A DNA stretch of 9,328 nt from an uncultured Eggerthellaceae bacterium (GCA_910585565.1 CAJUFC010000141.1:1-9328), one strand, 5' to 3'. Positions 1 through 6,186 are shown, counted from the first letter of the stretch. Program-made: numbers and translations. The notes: a model not told the origin generated them from the sequence alone.

Positions 1-513
1 CACCAGCACCTTCGGGCGCACACGGCGCGCCTGCTCTTCCAGCTTGTCGTAGTCGATGACCTCTTTGACGATATCCACGCCGTAGGGCACGACGTTGTAC
101 AGCTTACCGCTGAAGTTGACCGGCGAGCCGTGCGTCAGGTGTCCGCCGTTGTCGAGCGCCATGCCCATGATGGTGTCGCCCGGCTCGATGAGGGCGAAGT
201 AGGCCGCCAGGTTGGCGCTGGCTCCCGAGTGCGGCTGCACGTTCGCGTAGCTCGACTGGAACAGGGCGCACGCGCGCTGGCGGGCAATGTCCTCGATGCG
301 GTCGACCTGGTCGCAGCCGCCATAGTAACGGTGCGCCGGATAGCCCTCGGCGTACTTGTTCGTCAGCACGCTGCCGACGGCCTCCAGCACCGCGCGCGAC
401 GTGAAGTTCTCCGACGCGATCAGCTCGATCGTGTCGCGCTCGCGGGTCAGCTCCGCCTCGATTATGCTTGCCACCTCGGGGTCTTGCTCGCGAAGGAATT
501 CGTCAACGACCAT
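1..513 (-). CDS. glyA: Serine hydroxymethyltransferase, N-terminal 171 residues (partial)
   Basis: Cytosolic PLP enzyme that interconverts serine and glycine while moving a one-carbon unit to or from tetrahydrofolate. The 171 codons from the ATG at 511-513 run in frame to the window edge, so the C-terminal part, including the PLP-binding lysine region, is not visible. Recognisable SHMT blocks are ELIASENFTSRAVLEA (about residues 30-45), TNKYAEGYPAHRYYGGC (51-67), the PLP/substrate motif NVQPHSGASAN (91-101) and GGHLTHGSPVNFSGKLYN (123-140). The residues before GGHLTHG read LDN, where many homologues have a histidine before GG; this looks like lineage variation. AGAGAGG at 518-524 supports the start. 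It follows rpiB after 66 nt and probably belongs to the same transcription unit. Identification is very secure. Confidence 0.96.
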   Translation of the reverse strand, partial: MVVDEFLREQDPEVASIIEAELTRERDTIELIASENFTSRAVLEAVGSVLTNKYAEGYPAHRYYGGCDQVDRIEDIARQRACALFQSSYANVQPHSGASANLAAYFALIEPGDTIMGMALDNGGHLTHGSPVNFSGKLYNVVPYGVDIVKEVIDYDKLEEQARRVRPKVLV

Positions 514-579
514 AGCGCCTCTCTTCTCGTCTTGTCGAGCAGGCCCACACACGTGCGCGCAGCCCTGCGTTCGTGTGTG
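514..579 (-). promoter_or_regulatory. rpiB-glyA intergenic hairpin and glyA ribosome-binding site
   Basis: The 66-nt gap holds a perfect 8-bp inverted repeat, CACACACG (546-553) with CGTGTGTG (572-579). A second stem, CGCAG/CTGCG (558-562 with 565-569), nests inside it. A weak CTCG/CGAG hairpin follows at 526-539. There is no U-run after the stem in the minus direction, so it does not look like an intrinsic terminator. It could be an mRNA processing or stability element, or a weak attenuator between rpiB and glyA. The glyA Shine-Dalgarno is at 518-524. The stems are seen in the sequence; the function is inferred. Confidence 0.4.
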
Positions 580-1017
580 CTATTGCTCCAGCGACTGTAT
601 CTTCTTGACGCGCCGGTCGTGACGGTCGCCCGCAAAGGGCGTCGTCAAGAACGCCTCGACGATGTCGGTGTTCGTCGTCAGCGGCACGAACCGGCCCGAC
701 AGCGTGAGAACGTTGGCGTCATTGTGCTCGCGCGCCAGCTGGGCGAACTCGACCGACGTCACGTTGGCAGCGCGCACGCCGCGTATCTTGTTGGCCGCGA
801 TTGCCATGCCGATGCCCGTGCCACACACCAAGATGCCGCGCTCGGCCTCTTTGACGGCCACGTCCTCGCCGACGATTTCGGCGTAGTCGGGATAGTCGAC
901 GCTGTCTTCGCTGTCGCATCCTCGGTCGAGGACCGTATGACCCATCGACTCGAGATGCCGCGCCAACGCTTGCTTCTGATGGAACCCACCGTGATCGCTA
1001 GCAATGCTGATTCGCAT
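580..1017 (-). CDS. rpiB: Ribose-5-phosphate isomerase B
   Basis: A 145-residue cytosolic enzyme that interconverts ribose 5-phosphate and ribulose 5-phosphate in the non-oxidative pentose phosphate pathway (RpiB/LacA/LacB family, usual length about 140-160). Family signatures are the N-terminal IASDHGG (Asp8, His9), DYPDYA (41-46), the anion-hole and catalytic loop CGTGIGMAIAANKIRGVRAA with Cys65, and REHNDANVLTLSGR (96-109, His98). The catalytic base position is Cys, as in the E. coli enzyme, rather than the Glu arrangement known from mycobacterial RpiB. The frame is open upstream to 1185, but the start at 1017 is fixed by GAGGAGGTG at 1025-1033 with a 7-nt spacer and by alignment with the family N-terminus. 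The first 20 nt overlap the end of tsaC, which suggests translational coupling. Confidence 0.96.
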   Translation of the reverse strand: MRISIASDHGGFHQKQALARHLESMGHTVLDRGCDSEDSVDYPDYAEIVGEDVAVKEAERGILVCGTGIGMAIAANKIRGVRAANVTSVEFAQLAREHNDANVLTLSGRFVPLTTNTDIVEAFLTTPFAGDRHDRRVKKIQSLEQ

Positions 1018-1636
1018 GCGCCAGCACCTCCTCGATATCGGAAGCTGATATTGTACCAGCGCGCAGCACGCGCGGGGCTGAGCCTGTGCAATCGATGACC
1101 GTTGACGCCACCGAACCGGGCTGGGAACATGCTGGCGCATCCAGCACCGGCAAGCCGCAGGCGAACTCGGGGTCAAGCTCGGCAAGCGTCGGCGGCGCCG
1201 GGCGTCCCGAGAGGTTCGCCGAGGTGGCCGCCAGAGGAGACCCTACCGCCTCGATGAGGCCGCACACCAGCTGGCTGGCCGGCATCCTGAGCCCGATCGT
1301 GGGCAGCCGCGAGCCGGGCGCGCGCTCGGCAGCCCCCCAATCCCAGCCTGCGCCCGGACCTGCCGTCACCACCAACGTGACGGCGCCTGGCCACAGCGCC
1401 TCGGCCAGCTGGCGCGCATAGCCCGGAACGAGCCTCCCCCACTCGTCGAGGGCGTCCGCGCTGCCGACGAGCCACGCCACCGGCTTGTCGGCAGGCCGCC
1501 GCTTCGCAGCGAACACCTCGTCAAGCCCCGAGGCGTGCGCCACGGCCACGCCGATGCCGACGACCGTATCGGTAGGAAAGACAAGGGCATGCCCCTCCCG
1601 CAGGATGGAGCATGCCCGTTTGAAATCAACATTCAT
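998..1636 (-). CDS. tsaC: L-threonylcarbamoyladenylate synthase (TsaC/Sua5/YrdC family)
   Basis: A 212-residue enzyme that makes threonylcarbamoyl-AMP from threonine, bicarbonate and ATP for t6A37 modification of ANN-decoding tRNAs. YrdC-fold motifs are visible: FPTDTVVGIG (20-29), KRRPADKPVAWL (45-56), WPGAVTLVV (82-90), TIGLRMP (113-119), SPLAATSANLSGRP (133-146) and STVIDCTG...VLRAGTIS (178-197). The length fits the short TsaC form without the C-terminal Sua5 domain. The usual Tyr after PTDTV is Val here, a small deviation in the ATP-site motif. The gene begins 27 nt after the subtilase stop. I see no good Shine-Dalgarno directly before the ATG (only GAGG about 20 nt upstream) and no in-frame alternative start upstream. 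It overlaps rpiB by 20 nt. tsaC, rpiB and glyA neighbour each other in many Gram-positive genomes. Confidence 0.94.
   Translation of the reverse strand: MNVDFKRACSILREGHALVFPTDTVVGIGVAVAHASGLDEVFAAKRRPADKPVAWLVGSADALDEWGRLVPGYARQLAEALWPGAVTLVVTAGPGAGWDWGAAERAPGSRLPTIGLRMPASQLVCGLIEAVGSPLAATSANLSGRPAPPTLAELDPEFACGLPVLDAPACSQPGSVASTVIDCTGSAPRVLRAGTISASDIEEVLAHANQHC
1025..1033 (-). promoter_or_regulatory. Strong Shine-Dalgarno of rpiB, inside tsaC
   Basis: GAGGAGGTG on the minus strand lies 7 nt before the rpiB ATG at 1015-1017. It is embedded in the last codons of tsaC, which encode IEEVL. It excludes the longer 201-codon reading that begins at 1185. Confidence 0.85.
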
Positions 1637-1663
1637 GTGCGAGGGACCGCGCGCCTCAGCACC

Positions 1664-4600
1664 CTATTTCTTCGAGCGCCGCATCGAGACGATGATGCCT
1701 GCGGCGGTGGCAACGGCAGCCACGGCCACCACCACGACCACTCCGATCACCAGCGGCATCTGGTCTCCCGTCGTCGCCAGGCCGCCGCCAACAAGCGGGT
1801 TTGGCTCAGCTGGCGTCAGCGTGGCAGCGTCGTTGCTCGCACCAGCCATGTTCACCTCAACGGCGAAGGTCGACAGCTTCGTCACGCCCTTCACGACGAC
1901 CTTGCCGTCCTCGACGGTGTAGCCGTCGGTCGACTCGATGTTGGCCGGGTCGTTGCCGTGGCAGTGGTGAATCGTCACCGCCTTGCCGTTGAACTGCTCG
2001 CTCACCGGGAACACCACGGTCAGCTTGCCAAAGTCGGAATCCTTCTTCTCGCCGTCGATCCTGAGGTTGATGTCATAGATGCCTGCCAGGACGGTCATCT
2101 GATTGGCCGCCGCCTTGGCGACGATGGCGTCGTGCACCTCGCCTTCCGATACCGGGTCGATGTTGAGCTCGACCTTCGAGTCGACGGGGATGCCCGCTAT
2201 GCTGGCATCAAAGCCAGCATCCGCTGCCTCAGAGTTGACCTCGACGCTCTTGAGAGAGGCGTCCTTGATGATGGCAGTATCGGTGAACTCCTTGTCGTCG
2301 TGCGTCACCGTGGCGGTGCGCTCGATGGCGTTGTCCTCGCCCCAGTTCGATGCGAGTTCGGCCTCGACGGTCTCGGTGTGCTCCTCGTCGCGGGCACAGA
2401 CGAACTTCGCGTCAGCCTCGGTCTGGTCGTCGTTCCACAGCCACTCGGGCTCGTTCCAGTCATGGCCCAAGGCGGCGACCTCCGTCTCAGAGTCCTCCTT
2501 GACGACGTCGCACCCCTCGCGCTCGCACGCCTCGTGCTGCAGGCCCGCATCCAGGCACGTGGGCTCTTTCGTGACGACGACCTTGAAGCTGTGCCCGAGG
2601 GCATCCAGCGTTTCGGTCTGCTTCTCGCCGCATGCCGTGCACGCGACCGTCTTGGTACCACTCTCGGTGCAGGTGGGCGCAGCCGTCACGGCGCCCTCGT
2701 TCCAGGTGTGGCCCGTCGCGGGGATGGTGGTGCCGGCCTCGGTGGTGCCGCACTCGCGCGTGCAGCGCTTCGACGCAGTCAGGCCGGCCTCGGTACAGGT
2801 GGGAGCCTTGGCGCTGCCCGGCACCTCGGCCATCGCGTGCCCCAGAGCAGGGATGGGCGTGCCTGGCTCGGTCGCGCCACAGCCACGCGCGCAGTGCTTG
2901 GACGTCGTAGCGCCAGCCTGGGTGCAGGTGGGCTCGGTGGCACTGCCCGCGGCCTCGACCATGTCGTGGCCCAACGCGGCGATATCCTCGGTGCGCACCG
3001 ATTCGCAATCAGCCACCGTGCAGGCGATGGTCCTCTCGCCCGGCTCGGTGCAGGTAGGCTCTTTGGTAACGACGGGCGCGCCCCAGTTGTGAACGTGGGT
3101 CGCCCCATCGGTGACGACAATGTTCGTGCTGATGGGCGCGCCGTCGCTGAGCGTCACGGTAACCGTGTATTTGGTGCCGCCCTCGACCGGCTCGGATGAG
3201 CTGGTGCCCGTCTTCGCTTCGGTGTGAGCGGCATTGTGGACGCAGGTGCGCGTGGCCGTTGCGCTGGCGTAGTCGGCAGCCCACTCCCACGCAGGCGTGC
3301 CCCACTGGTGTGCCGTCGCGTCAACAGGGATGGGCGTCGTCTCTAGCACCTTGTCGCAGATGGTGCAGGTGGTGGTCGTGGCGCCCTCGGCAGAGCACGT
3401 CGGCGCCGTCGTCTCGGTGACGCCCGGATGCGTCACGGCGGCCGTGAACGTGCCTGCGCCGTTGGGGTTGTCGATCTCGACGCCCGCGGAGGTGAGCCAC
3501 GCGCCGTTGTAGGCATGGCCTTCGGGGTCGGTGCCGGTGGCCGCCGCCGGAATGACGATGCTGGCTCGCCAGACCTCCGGCAGCGTAATGGACGCCAGCG
3601 CGCAGCCGGCGAACATTTCATCTGCGTTGAGAGAAGAGCTTGCCAGATGCAGTCTACTCAAGTCAAGGTTGCGCAGTGCCGTGCAGCCGCGGAACATCTC
3701 CATGACGTTGGTAACTGGCGTCGCCGTAGAGCCGATGCCGCCTGCCGGCAGCAGGACGTTCGTCAGCGACGAGCATCCGTCGAACATGCCTCGCGTGATA
3801 ACCACATCGCCTGCCGCCATGTTCGTGAGGTCGATGGTAGAGCAGCTGGTCAGCCCCATGAACGTCTGTGCGAGGTTGGCCCCTGCATCAACGCCTTCGC
3901 TGACGGTCACCGCCTGGATGCTGCTTGCGTGCTTGCTCCACGACGGCTGATTGCCAACCGTCAGCCCCAGCGTCCCCACCTCGCCTGACGCGGGCGAAAG
4001 CACCAGCTCGCGCGGAGAGGTGGTCGTGATCTTCCAATCGACGCCGCCTTGGGTGCCGGATGCCACCAGCGACTCCGGCTGGCTGCCATACGTTGCCAGG
4101 CGCCCGCAGTCGATGATGCCCCAGCCATACTTGTCGTCGTAGGTGGTCTTGCGGTTGCCCTCTTTGTCTTGGGTCGTCTCGCGCACCACCTGCTTGAACC
4201 CAGCTTGATCGAGGTCTACGCCCTCGCTCGCATACTTTTGCACCGTCAAGGCCGCGAATGCCGCCACCTGCGGGGCCGCCATGCTGGTGCCTGCCATGCG
4301 AGTATAGCCCGATGCCTGCGTGCCCGCGTCCAGCCCCCAGATGCCGCTCGTGCCACGCGCGTCGCTGCCAGGCGCCGACACATAGACGTTATCGTTACCG
4401 TAATTGGAGCCGCTGCCGCCGCTCGTGCCAAAGTAATAGTCGGCGAACTCGCCGTTCGCGCCGAATACCGCCGACACGCCGATGACCGCACCGAACGCAG
4501 CCGGATAGCGGTTGTCGCCCACGGCATCGTTGCCGCACGCAGCGATGACGATGATGCCCGCATCTACGGCGTCTGCAAAGGCCTTCTCAGAGAACTGGCT

Positions 4601-5731
4601 GGCGTTCGCGTCGCCGAGGCTCATGGTGATGACGTCCACGTCGTCTTTGATGGCCTGGTTCACGGCCTTGGTCACATAGCTGCCCTTGCCGGTAATCTTG
4701 CCGTCCTCGGTCAGGGTAAACACCTTGTAAGGCCGCACCTTGGCGTCGGGCGCGATGCCATCGACGCCGACGCTGTTGTGCTGGGCGATGATCTCGCCGG
4801 CGACAAAGGTGCCGTGACCCTGCTGCGCAATGTCGGGAGTCGCCGTGTCTGCCGTAGCGGCCGCCGTGGTGGTGCAGTTGCGGCCCTCAAGGACGTTTGC
4901 GTAGTTGATGTCTTCGTGCTGGACGTCATCCGCGCCACCGGTGCCCATGAGGCCCATGTCCACGACGGCAACGGTAACGCCCTCGCCGGTCAGGCCTGCC
5001 TGCCATGCCATCGCCGCATTGATGAGCGCAAGATCTTTCTGCTCGTAGGCTGCGGCAGCGGAAGACAGGTCGTCTCCCGAGCCAGCCGCGGCAGCGAGGG
5101 CAGCCATGCCGCTGGCGGCAGCGTCGTCGCCTTCGGCCGCGGCGCCAGCCGTCGGGGCGGCAGCATCCGCGTCGCCAGCTGCCGGAGCGACGGCGTCGGT
5201 GTCGCCCTCGCCAGCCGTCGGGGCGGCAGCCTCGCCTTCGCCCACAAACGGCGTGATGTAGTAGTCAGGGCCGATGCTGCCCAGATCGTCATCCGTGAAG
5301 AACTGCGCGAGGATATCCAGCGACGCGGCGCTCACGATGTCGTCGGTGACGTAGCCGACGGCACCCGAGTCGAGAGCCGTGCGCATCTTGGCTTGGGCCG
5401 CCGCATCGCCGGTGTTCACCGACGCCATGAAGCCCTCATAGGTGGTCGGGTCCACCTCGTCGAGCGCGATGCGCGCACCGGTGTTGTCATAGGTCTCCAG
5501 CTTGGAAGCCAGCGGATACTTCGCGTCCGCCGCGATGATGCGCGCGGCCTCGTCGCTGGCGACCGGCGTGCCATTGAGGTCATAGATCGAGAACTCGGAC
5601 GCAGCGGAATCATCCTGCGTATTGCCGATGCTGACGCCGATTGTCCACGCCGCGAACACGCCTATCGCGGCAATGAGGGCAACGATGAGGGCAGCGACGG
5701 CAACCGACAGCCTCTTTCCGGTTTTGTTCAT
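1664..5731 (-). CDS. Cell-wall-anchored multidomain subtilisin-like serine protease (S8) with LRR and Cys-repeat stalk
   Basis: A 1355-residue predicted extracellular protease. In order: hydrophobic signal or anchor segment (about 8-33); probable pro-region (46-160); Ala/Gly/acidic linker (164-228); S8 catalytic domain (about 229-545) with Asp258 in VAVVDMG, His306 in GHGTFVAGE, oxyanion Asn401 in AACGND and Ser483 in GTSMAAPQVA; BspA/DUF285-like leucine-rich segment (600-725); six Cys-triplet repeats within 770-1088; two W-x-W/C/HTE modules (807-877, 1089-1157); a beta-rich domain ending KLSTFAVEV; then LATTG (1318-1322), a hydrophobic helix and RRSKK. The triad is complete, so activity is expected. 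The Asp motif has Met where Thr or Ser is usual. The open frame extends to 5821, but the start at 5731 has GAGG at 5740-5743, an upstream promoter and a signal-like N-terminus. It probably processes surface or host proteins; the substrate is unknown. The neighbouring repeat proteins are possible targets, which is speculation. Confidence 0.93.
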   Translation of the reverse strand: MNKTGKRLSVAVAALIVALIAAIGVFAAWTIGVSIGNTQDDSAASEFSIYDLNGTPVASDEAARIIAADAKYPLASKLETYDNTGARIALDEVDPTTYEGFMASVNTGDAAAQAKMRTALDSGAVGYVTDDIVSAASLDILAQFFTDDDLGSIGPDYYITPFVGEGEAAAPTAGEGDTDAVAPAAGDADAAAPTAGAAAEGDDAAASGMAALAAAAGSGDDLSSAAAAYEQKDLALINAAMAWQAGLTGEGVTVAVVDMGLMGTGGADDVQHEDINYANVLEGRNCTTTAAATADTATPDIAQQGHGTFVAGEIIAQHNSVGVDGIAPDAKVRPYKVFTLTEDGKITGKGSYVTKAVNQAIKDDVDVITMSLGDANASQFSEKAFADAVDAGIIVIAACGNDAVGDNRYPAAFGAVIGVSAVFGANGEFADYYFGTSGGSGSNYGNDNVYVSAPGSDARGTSGIWGLDAGTQASGYTRMAGTSMAAPQVAAFAALTVQKYASEGVDLDQAGFKQVVRETTQDKEGNRKTTYDDKYGWGIIDCGRLATYGSQPESLVASGTQGGVDWKITTTSPRELVLSPASGEVGTLGLTVGNQPSWSKHASSIQAVTVSEGVDAGANLAQTFMGLTSCSTIDLTNMAAGDVVITRGMFDGCSSLTNVLLPAGGIGSTATPVTNVMEMFRGCTALRNLDLSRLHLASSSLNADEMFAGCALASITLPEVWRASIVIPAAATGTDPEGHAYNGAWLTSAGVEIDNPNGAGTFTAAVTHPGVTETTAPTCSAEGATTTTCTICDKVLETTPIPVDATAHQWGTPAWEWAADYASATATRTCVHNAAHTEAKTGTSSSEPVEGGTKYTVTVTLSDGAPISTNIVVTDGATHVHNWGAPVVTKEPTCTEPGERTIACTVADCESVRTEDIAALGHDMVEAAGSATEPTCTQAGATTSKHCARGCGATEPGTPIPALGHAMAEVPGSAKAPTCTEAGLTASKRCTRECGTTEAGTTIPATGHTWNEGAVTAAPTCTESGTKTVACTACGEKQTETLDALGHSFKVVVTKEPTCLDAGLQHEACEREGCDVVKEDSETEVAALGHDWNEPEWLWNDDQTEADAKFVCARDEEHTETVEAELASNWGEDNAIERTATVTHDDKEFTDTAIIKDASLKSVEVNSEAADAGFDASIAGIPVDSKVELNIDPVSEGEVHDAIVAKAAANQMTVLAGIYDINLRIDGEKKDSDFGKLTVVFPVSEQFNGKAVTIHHCHGNDPANIESTDGYTVEDGKVVVKGVTKLSTFAVEVNMAGASNDAATLTPAEPNPLVGGGLATTGDQMPLVIGVVVVVAVAAVATAAGIIVSMRRSKK
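1667..1780 (-). other. C-terminal cell-wall sorting signal, LATTG type
   Basis: The last 38 residues of the subtilase have the tripartite sortase layout. LATTG is encoded at 1766-1780, followed by GDQMP, a stretch of about 22 hydrophobic residues (Val/Ala/Ile-rich), and the basic tail RRSKK before the stop. The second residue is Ala instead of Pro. LAxTG is the motif known for class E sortases of high-GC Gram-positives. Anchoring by such a sortase is inferred, because no sortase gene is in the window. Confidence 0.8.
2468..3424 (-). repeat. Six Cys-triplet repeats in the subtilase stalk, interrupted by a different module
   Basis: Subtilase residues 770-1088. Each unit follows the pattern PTC(T/S)xxG...C(x2-4)C, and all but the first end in a (A/P/D)A(L/T)GH motif. 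Cysteine triplets fall at 779/789/792, 894/904/909, 936/947/951, 979/990/994, 1021/1031/1034 and 1059/1069/1074, so units 2-6 have a period of 38-43 residues. Units 2 and 6 share VTKEPTC also at DNA level. Between units 1 and 2 lies a W-x-W/C/HTE module (807-877); a second copy follows unit 6. Arrays of this kind are common as stalks in Gram-positive surface proteins. Disulfide or metal binding by the cysteines is possible but not shown. Confidence 0.85.
3557..3934 (-). other. BspA/DUF285-like leucine-rich segment of the subtilase
   Basis: Residues about 600-725 contain irregular LRR-like units: LAQTFMGLTSCSTIDLTNM, MFDGCSSLTNVLLPAG, MFRGCTALRNLDLSRL and MFAGCALASITLPEVW. The recurring MFxGCxxLxxLxL pattern is typical of BspA-type surface LRRs and DUF285. 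It is probably a protein-binding or substrate-positioning element beside the protease domain. Only about four units are present, so it is short for the family. Confidence 0.75.
4097..5050 (-). other. Peptidase S8 catalytic domain of the subtilase
   Basis: Residues about 228-545. The codons for catalytic Asp258, His306 and Ser483 lie at 4958-4960, 4814-4816 and 4283-4285. The oxyanion asparagine is Asn401. Spacing and order (Asp, His, Asn, Ser) match subtilases, and no frame break occurs across the domain. Confidence 0.93.
5144..5230 (-). repeat. In-frame repeat in the Ala/Gly/acidic linker before the protease domain
   Basis: A perfect 21-bp direct repeat, GCCAGCCGTCGGGGCGGCAG plus C, occurs at 5144-5164 and 5210-5230. 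The copies are 66 nt apart, exactly 22 codons. They encode two AAAPTAG units in a linker (subtilase residues about 164-228) built almost only of Ala, Gly, Asp, Glu, Pro and Thr. The linker separates the pro-region from the catalytic domain and could vary in length by slipped-strand or recombination events without breaking the frame. Confidence 0.8.
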
Positions 5732-5739
5732 GGGAAGAA

Positions 5740-5743
5740 CCTC
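5740..5743 (-). promoter_or_regulatory. Ribosome-binding site of the subtilase gene
   Basis: GAGG on the minus strand, within GCGAGGTTC, lies 8 nt before the ATG at 5729-5731. Together with the upstream promoter it supports residue 31 of the longest open frame as the true start. Confidence 0.65.
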
Positions 5744-5760
5744 GCTTTCATGTGCGCAAG

Positions 5761-5769
5761 ATTCTAGCA
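5761..5769 (-). promoter_or_regulatory. Extended -10 promoter candidate for the subtilase gene
   Basis: The minus strand reads TGCTAGAAT, an extended -10 (TGn plus TAGAAT, 5 of 6 matches to TATAAT). No good -35 lies at 16-18 bp, which an extended -10 can tolerate. Transcription would start near 5754, giving a leader of about 22 nt to the ATG at 5731. The surrounding 5760-5840 stretch is the most AT-rich part of the window. Inferred from sequence only. Confidence 0.5.
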
Positions 5770-5847
5770 AAATCCCCGCGCCATGCATATTTCTTGTAAC
5801 GATTTGGATACACCTCTGCATGCGATTATCACATCTGCTATACGCAG

Positions 5848-5880
5848 CGAGGACAACGGGAATGCAACCCGTTGTCCTCG
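5848..5880. terminator. Perfect 13-bp stem-loop, possible terminator
   Basis: CGAGGACAACGGG and CCCGTTGTCCTCG pair perfectly around the loop AATGCAA. On the plus strand the stem is followed by TTTGTC, a poor U-tract; on the minus strand by CTGCG, with no U-tract. The only supported genes reading towards it are on the minus strand (stop at 6187). It may therefore be a U-poor terminator or RNA 3'-end stabiliser for that transcript rather than a canonical intrinsic terminator. Confidence 0.45.
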
Positions 5881-6043
5881 TTTGTCATCAATCGTTCAAA
5901 TGGAGTTTGGCACCAGCCGAGGCCAGGCGCATCCCCTAGATGAGGGACGCGCCCCGTCCTGTCGCGCGAGAGCCTGCAAGGCTCGCAACGGGAACGGGCT
6001 TGCCGGCAGCCCCAGCCGCTTCTCGCTTCTCGGACCTCATGGA

Positions 6044-6083
6044 GGCTGAGGAGCACGCGCCTACCAAGCCACGCTCCTCAGCC
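6044..6083. repeat. Perfect 11-bp inverted repeat within a larger imperfect hairpin
   Basis: GGCTGAGGAGC (6044-6054) pairs with GCTCCTCAGCC (6073-6083) across an 18-nt loop. An outer GACCTC/GAGGTC pair at 6033-6038 and 6094-6099 could extend the structure after internal loops. It lies about 100 nt downstream of the repeat-protein stop in the minus direction. No U-tract follows. Confidence 0.6.
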
Positions 6084-6186
6084 CGGGAAGGGGGAGGTCT
6101 CCACAAGCGTCACTTCGGACAGCCAAAATGCCCTACAAAGAGCTATGCGTCGCGCTATCGCGACCCATTTGCCCCGTCCCTTCGGG

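Larger units (their letters stand above)
5732..6186. other. 455-nt intergenic region rich in hairpins
   Basis: No credible gene lies here on either strand; the short open frames lack good start sites and recognisable content. Inverted repeats seen: 5848-5860/5868-5880 (13 bp, perfect, 7-nt loop); 5926-5935/5944-5953 (9 of 10 pairs); AGCC/GGCT near 5971-5982; 6044-6054/6073-6083 (11 bp, perfect) enclosed by GACCTC/GAGGTC at 6033-6038 and 6094-6099; and 6149-6154/6159-6164 (6 bp, 4-nt loop). The subtilase promoter occupies the low-coordinate end. The stems could be termination or processing elements for the repeat-protein transcript, or a structured RNA. I recognise no known RNA family (tRNA, RNase P, tmRNA, SRP, T-box). 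Confidence 0.6.

Noticed and set aside
130..1098. 322-codon plus-strand open frame across glyA, rpiB and the end of tsaC
   Set aside because: It spans three convincing genes on the opposite strand and their intergenic gap, with no domain of its own.
1535..3199. 554-codon plus-strand open frame
   Set aside because: It runs antisense to tsaC and the subtilase Cys repeats; its periodic sequence mirrors those repeats rather than a separate protein.
2468..3424. CRISPR-like array
   Set aside because: The periodicity is about 115-130 nt, lies in frame inside a coding region and is explained by protein repeats; there are no short identical repeats with unique spacers.
4049..5767. 572-codon open frame on the plus strand opposite the subtilase
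   Set aside because: It is antisense to a clearly coding S8 protease, has Arg/Ala/Val-rich content with no recognisable domain, and reflects the GC-rich codon pattern of the real gene.
5732..5821. Extension of the subtilase N-terminus by 30 codons to an ATG at 5821
   Set aside because: The added codons lie across the extended -10 promoter and lack a Shine-Dalgarno; the shorter start gives a normal basic-hydrophobic N-terminus.
5804..5832. Plus-strand promoter (TTGGAT, 17 bp, TATCAC) driving a short RNA ending at the 13-bp hairpin
   Set aside because: Both hexamers match weakly and the implied RNA would be little more than the hairpin; too speculative to annotate.
5848..5880. Integron attC-like recombination site
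   Set aside because: The inverted repeat lacks the RYYYAAC/GTTRRRY core boxes and there is no cassette array or integrase.
5885..5912. tRNA-like T-loop (CGTTCAAATGG)
   Set aside because: The flanking bases do not form a T-stem and no acceptor or anticodon arm can be placed around it.
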